From Bradyrhizobium ontarionense (lineage in GTDB: Bacteria; Pseudomonadota; Alphaproteobacteria; Rhizobiales; Xanthobacteraceae): DNA of 64,000 nucleotides. A model generated the notes under the pieces. It was not told the origin of the DNA and did not search any database. It saw nothing but the letters and a program-made list of their open reading frames with translations. Positions within the stretch are counted from its first letter, which is position 1. Each line of letters starts with the position of its first letter. Both the position numbers and the translations under genes were made by a program. Where the stretch lies: assembly GCF_021088345.1 (NCBI RefSeq), contig NZ_CP088156.1:6014001-6078000 (forward strand), written 5' to 3'. Below are positions 10,033 to 18,713 of this stretch, piece after piece.

Positions 10033-10542
10033 ATGAAGAAGATCATCCTCGTCGGAGCGGTCGCGGCCGTTTTCGCCGCCAGCACCGCAATGGCGGAAAC
10101 CCCGGCATCGGCAACGCGGACCGAAGCAACCGTGGCTGGCGCCAATCAGGCCTACAGCAATCAATGGCGGGTCTACAAGCTGATCGGTCTCGAGGTCTAC
10201 AATCAGAACAATGAGAAGCTCGGCGACATCTCGGACCTCCTGGTGGATCAAACGGGAACGATCCAGACGGCGATTCTTGGTGTCGGTGGATTTCTCGGCG
10301 TTGGGGAGCGGATGGTCGCGGTCAGCTATGAGCAGCTCAAGTTCAGCAATCAAGCGGTCGAAATGAAAGTCGCATCGACGGCATCACCCAAAACCGCCGA
10401 TGTCGGACGTCAGACAACGACTGGAGCGGCAACGACAGCAGCGCCGGTCCGAAGTAGCGGCGAGCGGTGGTACCCGGATCATGCAGTCATCAATCTGACG
10501 GCGGATCAGCTGAAGGCGATGCCCAAGTTCGAGTACAACTGA
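10033..10542 (+). CDS. Exported PRC-barrel domain protein
   Basis: 169 residues: a signal peptide (MKKIILVGAVAAVFAASTAMAE), a short linker, then a PRC-barrel domain from about residue 45 (KLIGLEVYNQNNEKLGDISDLLVDQ ... AILGVGGFLGVGERMVAVSY). A Thr/Ala-rich linker leads to a C-terminal tail ending in LTADQLKAMPKFEYN. Rhizobia carry many such periplasmic PRC-barrel proteins, often stress-linked; no specific activity is known. The start is the ATG at 10033, 7 nt after GGAG (10022-10025); an upstream in-frame ATG at 10015 has a worse context. A strong intrinsic terminator follows, so it is probably a single-gene transcript. Confidence 0.85.
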   Translation: MKKIILVGAVAAVFAASTAMAETPASATRTEATVAGANQAYSNQWRVYKLIGLEVYNQNNEKLGDISDLLVDQTGTIQTAILGVGGFLGVGERMVAVSYEQLKFSNQAVEMKVASTASPKTADVGRQTTTGAATTAAPVRSSGERWYPDHAVINLTADQLKAMPKFEYN

Positions 10543-10574
10543 GCGCGAAGTCGCTCCTGAACGCAGTGTCACCG

Positions 10575-10607
10575 AAGTCACGCGCGGCTTGCCGCGCGTG
10601 ACTTTTT
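10575..10607 (+). terminator. Strong rho-independent terminator
   Basis: A perfect 13-bp stem (10575-10587 with 10592-10604), loop cttg, GC-rich core gcgcgg/ccgcgc, and a run of five T at 10603-10607. It lies 33 bp after the PRC-barrel stop. This is the clearest intrinsic terminator in the window. Confidence 0.93.
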
Positions 10608-10747
10608 ATCAGGGCGACCGCGTGCATCGGTCAATGTCGAGGGTTTGAAATCTTGCGCTGTCCAACGCCCTCGCGTCGGGATACGGCGCACGAGGCATGA
10701 CATGTTGCAGTTGGCGACCTGCGGTCGCGCGGCAGCCCGGTGAACCG

Positions 10748-11506
10748 TCAGTAGCGACCACCACTGCGCTCTTGTTGCTTGATCCAATCCGACAGCGTCC
10801 TCGCTGATGATCCCGAACGCTCGCGACCCGATTGTTTCGGCGCCGCCTTCAGCTTGCTCCGGTTGGTCTTCTCCGGGTGTTCTCGCTGACGCGTCGCAGC
10901 GTTCGTCGCCAGGTCCGCTCTCGAAGTCCCGGCCAGCTTCTCCGCGGCCTCCCTTTCGAGACGGAGCTTTCGGAGCCGCTCCATGTTCTGCAGTTCCGGG
11001 TCCGCAGCCTGGGACCCCGGCGGCTTCTGACGTGCCTCCTCAGCCGAGACCAGCAGTCCGATGATGGCACGTTCCCCGAGCGCTCTGCAGGCTTCCAGCC
11101 GATGCAGCCCCTCGACCAGAACGAAGCGGTCCTTCTCCCGCCGAACAACGATGGGGGACTGTTGTCCGATGTCGAGAATGCTCTCCGCCAGTTCTTGAAC
11201 CAGTTCGGGTTTGAGGGCCTTCCGCATTTTCTCGGGAACGAAGATCTTCTCGATCGGGAAGCTTTCCGGTTTGAACACTGCTTCTGCTCCGTAGTGATCG
11301 AGCCCGATCCAGCGTACCAAGCCGAACTTGTCCTGGATCCGACATCCGGAACCAGTGGTCGCGGACGGATGGAGACACCGGGCACGAGCATACACAGTAG
11401 TGACATTGCCGTGCGCACCGCAAGCGCGACGATCCGCTCTCCACGATCGCTCCCTTCGGCCGGTCTCAAGCCGTTTTTCGCCCCATGAACCGACGGTTTC
11501 GCCCAC
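10748..11506 (-). CDS. ParB/Srx-type nuclease-fold protein (start uncertain)
   Basis: The convincing part is the C-terminal ~190 residues. A ParB N-terminal-like domain (FPIEKIFVPEKMRKALKPELVQELAESILDIGQQSPIVVRREKDRFVLVEGLHRLEACRALGE) contains the conserved GLHRLEA box corresponding to GERRxRA of ParB. A charged, coiled-coil-prone tail follows, ending in TLSDWIKQQERSGGRY. The first ~65 residues from the GTG at 11506 are Arg/Cys-rich and not protein-like, so the true start is probably internal, near position 11300. It may bind or cut DNA, but no plasmid-partition partner is nearby. The accessory neighbourhood suggests transfer. Confidence 0.6.
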   Translation of the reverse strand: MGETVGSWGEKRLETGRRERSWRADRRACGAHGNVTTVYARARCLHPSATTGSGCRIQDKFGLVRWIGLDHYGAEAVFKPESFPIEKIFVPEKMRKALKPELVQELAESILDIGQQSPIVVRREKDRFVLVEGLHRLEACRALGERAIIGLLVSAEEARQKPPGSQAADPELQNMERLRKLRLEREAAEKLAGTSRADLATNAATRQREHPEKTNRSKLKAAPKQSGRERSGSSARTLSDWIKQQERSGGRY

Positions 11507-11646
11507 AGGGTGACGCGCCAGTGATGGTGTGAGTCACATTTGACGCAAGAAATAGTGGCATTCCGGTGGGGCGCGTGTGGGCCTGGTTGCGATGGGCGGC
11601 GATGTTCGACCTGGCGGGAGTTCGAATTTGGCTCATCTCCACCGTT

Positions 11647-12189
11647 TCACTCGCGGATGAGTGTGGGAGGCGGACATCGTTCGTTCGAGCATCCGGTCTC
11701 CGCGTAAAATCGCTCGATCTCCGTCTTGGGATATTTGGAGCAGCGCAGCGACCTGAGGTTCTTGCAGGATTTCAATGGCGACAATGATCTGTCGAGCGGC
11801 CGGACGCCGAACAATTCCAGATGTTGCAGCGCGTCGATCCTGGCAAGCGGCTCCAGCGCGTCGATCGCCTGAACCTTGCCGCTCGAATCCCAGCTTGGCA
11901 AAGTCGCCAGCGACAAGGAGACGAGGTTGCTCAGGCGCTGCAGCGGCGCAAGATCGTGCGCGTTCGGAAAGTGGCAGACGCTGAGGCTCACGAGTTTCGA
12001 ACATTGTGCGATGTGATCAAAGCTCGGGTCGGGATAGGCAAGGATCGTCAGCTCTCGCAAGTTGGGGAAAGACGACAGAGAGCTGAAGCTCCGGAAACTG
12101 CAGCTCCATATCTTCAGCGCCGTGATGGATTCGGGATTGTCGATGTCCGGGAATGTGGCCGACTTGTCCCGAATAAGCGCGACGAACAT
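11647..12189 (-). CDS. Short leucine-rich-repeat protein
   Basis: 180 residues with about five LRR units: ITALKIWSC, FPNLRELTIL, CSKLVSLSVCHF, LSNLVSLSLATLP, IDALQHLELFG and CKNLRSLRCSK. The start at 12189 is supported by GAGGA (12196-12200) 6 nt upstream. No signal peptide or membrane segment is seen, so it is probably cytoplasmic or secreted by a non-classical route. LRR proteins of this kind serve as protein-binding scaffolds or immunity/effector proteins; the specific role is unknown. It sits between a ParB-like gene and a decayed fic gene. Confidence 0.7.
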   Translation of the reverse strand: MFVALIRDKSATFPDIDNPESITALKIWSCSFRSFSSLSSFPNLRELTILAYPDPSFDHIAQCSKLVSLSVCHFPNAHDLAPLQRLSNLVSLSLATLPSWDSSGKVQAIDALEPLARIDALQHLELFGVRPLDRSLSPLKSCKNLRSLRCSKYPKTEIERFYAETGCSNERCPPPTLIRE

Positions 12190-12404
12190 GCACTGTCCTC
12201 GTGATGGCAATTGCAAGCCTTGGCGGCGCTCAGCATCCAGTCAAGGCCTCGCGTGGCGGTCTTGCGTCTCGGGCGGCTGACGCCCCCTACTCGCGGGGCG
12301 TCGCTTCAGCCGCGCCCCGGAGCGTTGCTCGGACACCGTAATTAAACGAAAGAGGGGTGTCCTTTAATTGGGCGCTGTCCTAATTTAAAGTTCCGAGAAC
12401 ATGA

Positions 12405-12841
12405 GTGGAACAAGATGAGCCGCTCATCAAGGCGGGGCTTGCGCATGTGCAATTCGAGACGATCCACGCGTTTCGCGATGGAGACGGTCGTCTTGGCCGC
12501 TTCTGATTGTGCTGATGCTTTGTGGCGCTGCACAGGCGGTCGATACTGCCGGTGAGTTGATCATCCTACTTGAAGAAGATCGTGCCGCAATCCAAACACT
12601 CGGGCGCAGCTCGGCCTCCGCGTATCGTGTCCATGACTTCATGCAGCGTCGGCCACTCACCACGATTCAGGCGGCATCGACCGAGCTCAAACTGTCAATT
12701 CCGACCGTCGGCAAAGCCCTCGATCGCCTCGCCGAAGTCGGCATCGTCCGCGAGACGACCGGGCGACTGCGTCGCCGCGTCTTTGCCTACCGCAAATATC
12801 TCGACGTTCTGGAACGTGGCACCGAGCCGCTGCCTCGATGA
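12405..12841 (+). pseudogene. Degenerate Fic-family protein gene
   Basis: Two remnants in different frames. 12405-12503 encodes EQDEPLIKAGLAHVQFETIH then AFRDGDGRLGR, which is the Fic loop (consensus HPFxxGNGRxxR, with Pro to Ala and Asn to Asp) and ends at a TGA (12504). From 12498, shifted by one base, the frame continues LLIVLMLCGA. It then jumps to the C-terminal winged-helix of Fic proteins (12530-12841: AYRVHDFMQRRPLTTIQAASTELKLSIPTVGKALDRLAEVGIV...). The N-terminal half, the helices after the Fic loop and one base are missing. It is a dead AMP-transferase-family gene. Confidence 0.8.
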
Positions 12842-13094
12842 AGCAGCGCAGACCGATTGAACTGGGGAGGCCGGCCGTGCTGGAGCGCTGCCACGTGGTC
12901 CAGCTTTCTTGCCCGCAGCCGGTCGCAACGTCTGCCTTGGCTCCCGATCGCCCGCGCATAGCGCGAGTACCCCGCCTTCGTCGGGGCGGCAATTCCGAAA
13001 CAGCGGGGCTGACGCGGCCCGAATGCTCTAAAAGCATTATCGCGCCGTGCGTCGTGTCCAGGCGCCACCCTCCTGCAGTGCTCAATCTCCGGAA

Positions 13095-14300
13095 ATGCCC
13101 CCCGTCATCGCCGATCCCTCTCTTCTGCGCGTCCTGGTCGTGCTTGCCGTCACGCAATTGATCGCCTGGGGCACGCTCAGTCTGCCGGCCGTGCTCGGCC
13201 GCCAGATGGGCGCCGATCTGGAGATGGACCTGACCGCGATCTTCGCCAGCACGTCGGTGCTGTACATGTCGATGGGCCTGTGCTCGCCGCTGCTGGCGCG
13301 GCCGTTCGTGAAGCATGGCGGCCGGCGGGTGATGATCGCGGGCACGCTGCTCGCGGCGCCCGGCTATGTGATGCTGTCGGCCGCGCAGGGGCCGCTGTCT
13401 TATTATGCGGCGTGGCTGCTGCTCGGCATCGCCGGCAGTGCGACGCTCTCGACCGCCTCCTACATCGTGCTCAACGAGGTCGCTGGCCTGCGCGCGCGCA
13501 GCGCCATCGGGGCGCTGATGCTGGTCACCGGACTGTCGAGCAGCATCTTCTGGCCGCTCACCTCGGCGCTATCAGGGCTCATCGGCTGGCGTAGCACATG
13601 CCTGGTCTATGCCGGCCTGCTGCTCCTGGTCTCGCTGCCGCTGTTCGTGTTCCTGCTGCCGCGGCGCGTCCATGATCATTTGCCGCCGGCATCGGACGTC
13701 GCGCCGCCGCCGCCCGCGGCCGCGCCGGCGCGCAGCACGTTCTATCTGCTGGTCGGCGCCTCCGGCCTCAACGCCTTCGTCGCGTTCGGCATGGGCGCCG
13801 TGCTGATCGAGCTCCTGAAGACCAAAGGCCTGTCGGCGGCGGAGGCGATCGGCTTCGGGTCGATGCTGGGCGTGATCCAGATCAGCGCCCGCGCGATCGA
13901 TTTCCTCGGTGGCGGCCGTTGGGACGGCATTGCCACGGCGATCGTCGCCGGCCTGGCGCTGCCGGTCGCGATGCTGCTGCTGATGCTGAGCAGCGGCTCG
14001 CATGCCGCGATCGCCGCCTTCATCCTGATCTACGGTCTCGGCAGCGGCGCGCTGGCCGTGGCGCGCGCCACCATGCCATTGGTGTTCTACGACAAGGCGG
14101 CGTTTGCCAAGACGGCCGCGCAGATCGGGCTGCCGCTCAACCTGCTGTCGGCGGTGTCGGCGCCGATCCTGGTCGAGCTGCTCACCCGTTACGGCAGCAA
14201 CGCGCCGCTGGCGCTGAGCCTGGTGTGCTCCTGCGCCGCCGTGGTGATCCTGCTGCTGTTGCGGCGACGTCGACCGACGCGCGCAATGGCTGGCGGCTAG
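13095..14300 (+). CDS. MFS transporter, 12-TM type
   Basis: 401-residue membrane carrier with about twelve hydrophobic segments in two bundles separated by a Pro/Ala-rich cytoplasmic loop (HDHLPPASDVAPPPPAAAPA, residues about 197-216). A motif-A-like loop FVKHGGRRVMIAG follows TM2. The chosen start is ATG 13095 (MPPVIADPS), just before the first helix; the frame extends upstream to 13047 without a credible start. There is no regulator next to it and the substrate cannot be read from sequence. Upstream (12842-13094) no gene is seen. Confidence 0.85.
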   Translation: MPPVIADPSLLRVLVVLAVTQLIAWGTLSLPAVLGRQMGADLEMDLTAIFASTSVLYMSMGLCSPLLARPFVKHGGRRVMIAGTLLAAPGYVMLSAAQGPLSYYAAWLLLGIAGSATLSTASYIVLNEVAGLRARSAIGALMLVTGLSSSIFWPLTSALSGLIGWRSTCLVYAGLLLLVSLPLFVFLLPRRVHDHLPPASDVAPPPPAAAPARSTFYLLVGASGLNAFVAFGMGAVLIELLKTKGLSAAEAIGFGSMLGVIQISARAIDFLGGGRWDGIATAIVAGLALPVAMLLLMLSSGSHAAIAAFILIYGLGSGALAVARATMPLVFYDKAAFAKTAAQIGLPLNLLSAVSAPILVELLTRYGSNAPLALSLVCSCAAVVILLLLRRRRPTRAMAGG

Positions 14301-15135
14301 GACGGCACGCGGCGTTCGCTGGCGTGCCCGTCGGGCAAATCGGTCCGTGATCGGGTGAGCCGCTCCCGCGTCGATGCCTCCGAACGCGGTCGAATCGGCC
14401 TGCGCGAAAACGCGAATTTCGATCGGCCGTCCAATGCGATCACCTCTGTCCAGATGCGCGCGCGAAAATTTTTGTATTTCGCTTTATCGGAAATCATGAT
14501 TGTCTATCCCGGTCCCGCCTCATCGACGAGGGGCGCTGCGCATCGTCAGGAGCGTTGAGGCGGGATGCGATGGACGTGCAGGCGGCGACTGACGAGGGCC
14601 GCCGGCACGGACGGCGAAGTCGCGTGGTCCTGATACCCCGATGCTGGTATCCCGCGAGAGCGCGCTGAAGGCGCGCTGTTGCGCACGGTGGCCAACAAGC
14701 CCGGTGCACCGAGGAGAGCGCGTATAAGTCGTAAACCGTTGCGCAGGGAAGGCCGGGCGATCCGGCTGAACCTGTGGTTCCTGCCCCGTGCATTCTTTCC
14801 GCACGGGGGCCGCAGGAATCAGCCGATGCCTGGTCTTCCCTGCGCCCTCGATTGGATGAGGGTGTCGCTTGGCAAAGCTCGGGCGCTGAACGCGCCGCGA
14901 CGATGAAGTTCCATGTCTGCAATGTCCGTCGTGAACCTGCATTGCGACCGCTGGTGGAGATCGTCTGTCCGTTCGCGGACCTGTCCATCCACGTGGCCGG
15001 TCTCAGTTGTGAAGCGGCCCTAACAGAATCCTGCTGACGCGAGCTGATTAGTCGGGTCTCAGCAGCCAGGGATAGCATTCCGTTAAGTTCAGGTCGGTAT
15101 GCTTCTAACAGTGCATAAACCGAGATATTTGGACA
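14301..15135. other. Gene-free stretch with structured dispersed repeat
   Basis: No credible gene in 835 bp: the open frames on either strand are short, Arg/Ser/Pro-rich and lack ribosome-binding sites. The central part (about 14599-14849) is a dispersed repeat also found in inverted orientation near 54.5 kb, described separately. The remaining sequence upstream of the chemoreceptor shows no recognised promoter or operator. Confidence 0.7.
14599..14849 (-). repeat. Dispersed structured repeat, copy 1
   Basis: About 250 bp that, read on the minus strand, aligns with 54428-54676 on the plus strand. Shared blocks include gggcttgttggccacc, ccagcatcggggt and an outer gcgcagggaa / ttccctgcgc pairing. 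Within it a closed multi-stem structure is visible. The outer stem is 14741-14751 with 14835-14845 (11 bp). Hairpins lie at 14752-14766 (gccgg/ccggc), 14768-14780 (gaacc/ggttc), 14784-14808 (8-bp ccccgtgc/gcacgggg, 9-nt loop) and 14813-14832 (cagg/cctg). Confidence 0.8.
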
Positions 15136-16833
15136 ATGCGACACCTCACTGTCTACCAGCGCCTGGCGGCCATCATCGCAGTGATGTCGGTCACACTCTT
15201 TGCCGTATCCGCCATGCAGATCATGATGCTGCGTGGAACCGTCATCGAAGAACGGCAGGCCATGGTCCGCAACCTCGTCGACTCGGCCATGAAGGTCCTG
15301 AGCTATTATGACGCGGCGGTGACAGCCGGAAAGATCCCGTCGGATCAAGCCCGCCAGCAGGCCTTTGCCGCGATCGGCGCGATGCGCTGGGGGCAATATG
15401 CCGATTACCTCGGCGTCTACGGTACCGGGATGTCGGATGCCGGCGTCACCTATGTCCATGCCAATCCGAAATACATCAACGTCAACCGGTGGGACTTCAA
15501 GGATTCGACCGGCAAGCTGCTGATTCAGGACATTGTTCGCACCGCGCGCGCCGGTGGCGGCTTCGTCGAATACCGGGTGCCGCGCGCCGGGGGAACCACC
15601 GAGCTGCCGAAGATGTCCTATGTCGGCGCCTATGGCGGCGGCGATAAGATGCTGGCGATCCAGGCCGGGGTCTATGTCGATGACATCGATGCGGTCGTCT
15701 ATCAGCGCGCGCTGTGGGCCGGCATGGGCGGCCTCGCCGGTCTGATCGTGGCCGGTCTGGTCGCCTTCTGGCTCGGCCGCGGCCTCGTCGCGCCGCTCGA
15801 CCGGACCTGCGCCGTGATGGATGAGCTCACCAAGGGCAATCTGGCGTTCGAGGTGCCCTACACCGGCCGCAGGAACGAGATCGGGCGCATGGCGCGCAGC
15901 CTGCAGATCTTCAAGGATCATCTGGCCGAGAGCGAGCGTATCAGAGCCGAGCAGGAGCACTCCAAGCAGCAGGCGGCCGAGGAGCGCCGCACGGTGCTGG
16001 CGCGCATCGCCGACGAGTTCGAGCGCTCGATCGGCGGCGTGATCCAGACCACGAGCAGCGCGGCTGGTGAGCTGCAAACGTCGGCCGAGTCGATGTCCAG
16101 CATCGTCTCGGGCACGACCGATCAGAGCGCCAAGGTGGCCGCGGCCGCCGAGCAGACCGCGAAGAACGTGCAGATGGTGTCGGCCTCGGCCGAGCAGCTA
16201 TCGTCGTCGATCCAGGAGATCGCCAAGCAGGTGACGCAGTCGTCCTCGATCGCTCAGAACGCGGTCGGGCAGGCGACCCGGACGGAGGCGATGGTCGACA
16301 GGCTGGTGCACGCATCGCAGAAGATCGGCGAGGTCATGGCGCTGATCCAGACCATCGCCGGCCAGACCAACCTGCTGGCGCTGAACGCCACCATCGAATC
16401 CGCCCGTGCGGGCGAGGCCGGCAAGGGCTTCGCGGTCGTCGCCAACGAGGTCAAGGCGCTGTCGGCGCAGACCGCCAAGGCGACCGAGGAGATCACCAGC
16501 CAGATCGAGGCGATCCGCGACGCGACGACCTCGACCGTCACCGCGATCCGCGACATCGGCACCACGATCGGCCAGATGAACGAGATCACCGAGACCATCG
16601 CGGCCGCGGTCGAGGAGCAGGGCGTCGCGACCAAGGAGATCGCCCGCAGCGTGCAGCAGGCGGCGCAGGGCACCCAGGGTGTCATGCAGCACATCGTCGG
16701 CGTCCGCGAGGCCTCCGGCCAGGTCGGCGCCGCCGCCGCCCAGGTGCTGAGCGCGGCGTCGCAGCTCGGCAGCCAGTCGGATCAGCTCAAGACCCAGACC
16801 GGGCGATTCCTCGGCAACGTCCGCGCCGCGTGA
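15136..16833 (+). CDS. Methyl-accepting chemotaxis protein with single Cache sensor
   Basis: 565-residue inner-membrane chemoreceptor. TM1 is at about residues 10-29. A periplasmic ~160-residue sCache_2-type domain follows ([34 protein letters not shown]...), as in sensors of small organic acids. TM2 is at about 194-214, then a HAMP (from about 212, [17 protein letters not shown]). The long coiled-coil signalling domain has the hairpin-tip sequence [37 protein letters not shown]. No C-terminal CheR-tethering pentapeptide is present. No che genes adjoin, so it is an orphan receptor. Confidence 0.94.
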   Translation: MRHLTVYQRLAAIIAVMSVTLFAVSAMQIMMLRGTVIEERQAMVRNLVDSAMKVLSYYDAAVTAGKIPSDQARQQAFAAIGAMRWGQYADYLGVYGTGMSDAGVTYVHANPKYINVNRWDFKDSTGKLLIQDIVRTARAGGGFVEYRVPRAGGTTELPKMSYVGAYGGGDKMLAIQAGVYVDDIDAVVYQRALWAGMGGLAGLIVAGLVAFWLGRGLVAPLDRTCAVMDELTKGNLAFEVPYTGRRNEIGRMARSLQIFKDHLAESERIRAEQEHSKQQAAEERRTVLARIADEFERSIGGVIQTTSSAAGELQTSAESMSSIVSGTTDQSAKVAAAAEQTAKNVQMVSASAEQLSSSIQEIAKQVTQSSSIAQNAVGQATRTEAMVDRLVHASQKIGEVMALIQTIAGQTNLLALNATIESARAGEAGKGFAVVANEVKALSAQTAKATEEITSQIEAIRDATTSTVTAIRDIGTTIGQMNEITETIAAAVEEQGVATKEIARSVQQAAQGTQGVMQHIVGVREASGQVGAAAAQVLSAASQLGSQSDQLKTQTGRFLGNVRAA

Positions 16834-16857
16834 TGTGAGCGACGCGGATGGTGATGC

Positions 16858-17319
16858 TCACCGTCCGCCGATCTCTGCGAGACGGTCGAGCAGCGCGGCC
16901 TGCGCCGGATTGATGCGGCGCCGCGCCTCGGCGAGATCGAACCATGCGGCGCGATCGACCTCGGGGAAGCGCTGCAGGCGGCCGCTGTGTGGCGGCCATT
17001 CGAGCTCGAATTCATTGCTCACGATGGTCTCGGCATCGAGGTCGGTCTCGGCGGCGAAAGCCTCGACCCGCTTGCCGCCGCGCTGCTTGATCTCGCCGAG
17101 CGGCAACAGCGGCGCGGTGAGCGCGGTGCCGAGCTCCTCGGCGAATTCGCGCCGCGCCGCCGCCTCGGCCGCCTCGCCGGCGCCGAACTCGCCCTTCGGG
17201 ATCGACCAGGCGCCGAGATCCTTGTTGCGCCAGAACGGCCCGCCCGGATGCACCAGCAGCACCTCGAATGTGCCGGCTGTCCGGCGAAAGGCGAGCACGC
17301 CCGCGCTGCGCGCCGGCAT
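16858..17319 (-). CDS. NUDIX hydrolase
   Basis: 153-residue cytoplasmic pyrophosphohydrolase of the NTP/NUDIX superfamily. The Nudix box is complete: G43-x5-E49-x7-REFAEELG (residues 43-64), preceded by GAWSIPKGEFGAGE. It begins LAFRRTAGTFEVLLVHPGGPFWRNKD, a family resembling diadenosine-tetraphosphate or oxidised-nucleotide hydrolases; the true substrate is unknown. The start at 17319 lies 4 bp after the DUF763 stop, so the two are translationally coupled. A longer upstream frame overlapping DUF763 was rejected. Confidence 0.9.
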   Translation of the reverse strand: MPARSAGVLAFRRTAGTFEVLLVHPGGPFWRNKDLGAWSIPKGEFGAGEAAEAAARREFAEELGTALTAPLLPLGEIKQRGGKRVEAFAAETDLDAETIVSNEFELEWPPHSGRLQRFPEVDRAAWFDLAEARRRINPAQAALLDRLAEIGGR

Positions 17320-17323
17320 CGCC

Positions 17324-18565
17324 TCACACCTCGCCGGTGCGTTGGATGAGATCGCGCTCCCAGCCGAACACCGAGCGTCCATCGAGATCAGGCGAAGCGG
17401 CCCGCTCGGTTGCGATGAAGGCACCGAGCGACGGGCCGGTCGCGGTACGCTCAAGGCGGCGAGCCTGGTCGTCGAGCCGCTTGAGCGCCGCCAGCACCTC
17501 GTCGCGGCCGAGCCCGGCATTGCCGACCGCCGACTTCAGCACGCGGATGGTCTCGTCATAGACCTTGATTGGTACGGGGTAGGGATGACGATCCTTGCCG
17601 CCATGCGCCAGCGAGAACCGCGCCGGATCGGTGAACCGATAGGGCGCGCCATGCACGACCTCGGCGACCATCGCCAGCGAGCGCACGGTGCGGGCGCCGA
17701 CGCCCGGCGTCAGCAGCAGCTCGGGGAAGTCGACCGGGCCGCGTTCGGCGGCGGCCGCCAGCGTGCCGTGCAGCCGGCGCGCGAACACGTCCTTCGGCCG
17801 GACGTCGTGATGATCAGGCATGATCAGATGCGGCAGCAGGCCCTGCGCGGGCGCCGGCGTGCTCAGCCGCTCGAACTCGGTGACGACGCGGTCGGGACCG
17901 AGATCGGTCAGCAGCTCGAGCTGCGCGTGGCGCGACGGCGCTGCGCGGCGATCGGTGAGGTTGACGATCTCGCCCTGGGTCGGGCCATCGATCGCGCTGT
18001 GCGGGGCGTCGACGAAGCTCGCAAGCTGTTGCGAATGCCAGTGATAGCGGCGGGCCTGGCGCGCATCGCCATTCATGCCCTGCTGCACGACGGTCCATTT
18101 GCCGTCGGCGGTGACGAAGAAGCCGTGCAGATAAAGGTCGAAGCCGTCCTGCACCGCGGCGCTGTCGACCTTGGCGACCAGCCTGCTGGTGCGCACCAGA
18201 TCCTCGCCGTCGAGGCCGAGCCGGTCGCTGAGCAGCCGCAGTTCGTCGGGCGTCTTGCGCGAATGCTCGCCCCGGCCGCCGCAGACGTAGATGCCGAGCT
18301 CGCCGGACAGCGGCTTGAGCCCGCGCTTGAGTGCGCCGATCACGCTGGTGGTGATGCCGGAGGAATGCCAGTCCATGCCCATCACGGCGCCGAACGACTG
18401 GAACCAGAACGGATGCGACAGCCGGCTGAGGAATTCGTCGCGGCCGTAATGATGCACGATCGCCTGGGTGATGATGGCGCCGAGCGAGGCCATGCGCGTG
18501 CCGAGCCAGGCCGGGACGCGCCCGGAATGGAGCGGAAGATCGGCGCTGCCGGTGCGACGGGCCAT
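17324..18565 (-). CDS. DUF763 domain protein with helix-hairpin-helix motif
   Basis: 413-residue cytoplasmic protein of the DUF763 family, which is shared by archaea and some bacteria and has no established function. It opens with the family's hallmark GSADLPLHSGRVPAWL and contains GGRGEHSRKTPDEL. Around residues 280-310 it has a helix-hairpin-helix-like segment (LLLTPGVGARTVRSLAMVAEVV), followed by the family-specific HGGKDRHPYPVP. The HhH suggests DNA binding or repair. It is immediately followed by a NUDIX hydrolase gene (4-bp gap). The start (MARRTGSADLP) was chosen by the conserved N-terminus. Confidence 0.88.
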   Translation of the reverse strand: MARRTGSADLPLHSGRVPAWLGTRMASLGAIITQAIVHHYGRDEFLSRLSHPFWFQSFGAVMGMDWHSSGITTSVIGALKRGLKPLSGELGIYVCGGRGEHSRKTPDELRLLSDRLGLDGEDLVRTSRLVAKVDSAAVQDGFDLYLHGFFVTADGKWTVVQQGMNGDARQARRYHWHSQQLASFVDAPHSAIDGPTQGEIVNLTDRRAAPSRHAQLELLTDLGPDRVVTEFERLSTPAPAQGLLPHLIMPDHHDVRPKDVFARRLHGTLAAAAERGPVDFPELLLTPGVGARTVRSLAMVAEVVHGAPYRFTDPARFSLAHGGKDRHPYPVPIKVYDETIRVLKSAVGNAGLGRDEVLAALKRLDDQARRLERTATGPSLGAFIATERAASPDLDGRSVFGWERDLIQRTGEV

Positions 18566-18713
18566 GGAATCCTTGCGCAATGGAACTGCAGCGCCAATCT
18601 ATCAGACACAGCGATGGGCCACAAAGCTTGGCGGCATGCAGCGTGCATCGACGCAGCGCTCGCCATCCGGTTCCGGAAGGCTGAGCACTTGTTGAACTGC
18701 CGGAGGCCGCCGC

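Noticed and set aside
11633..12004. Alternative minus-strand frame over the LRR gene
   Set aside because: The LRR frame has a ribosome-binding site and periodic Leu pattern; the alternative is Arg/Ala-rich without motifs.
12838..13161. Small open frame between the fic remnant and the MFS gene
   Set aside because: No ribosome-binding site, no domain, Arg/Pro/Ser-rich composition, and it overlaps the start of the MFS gene in another frame.
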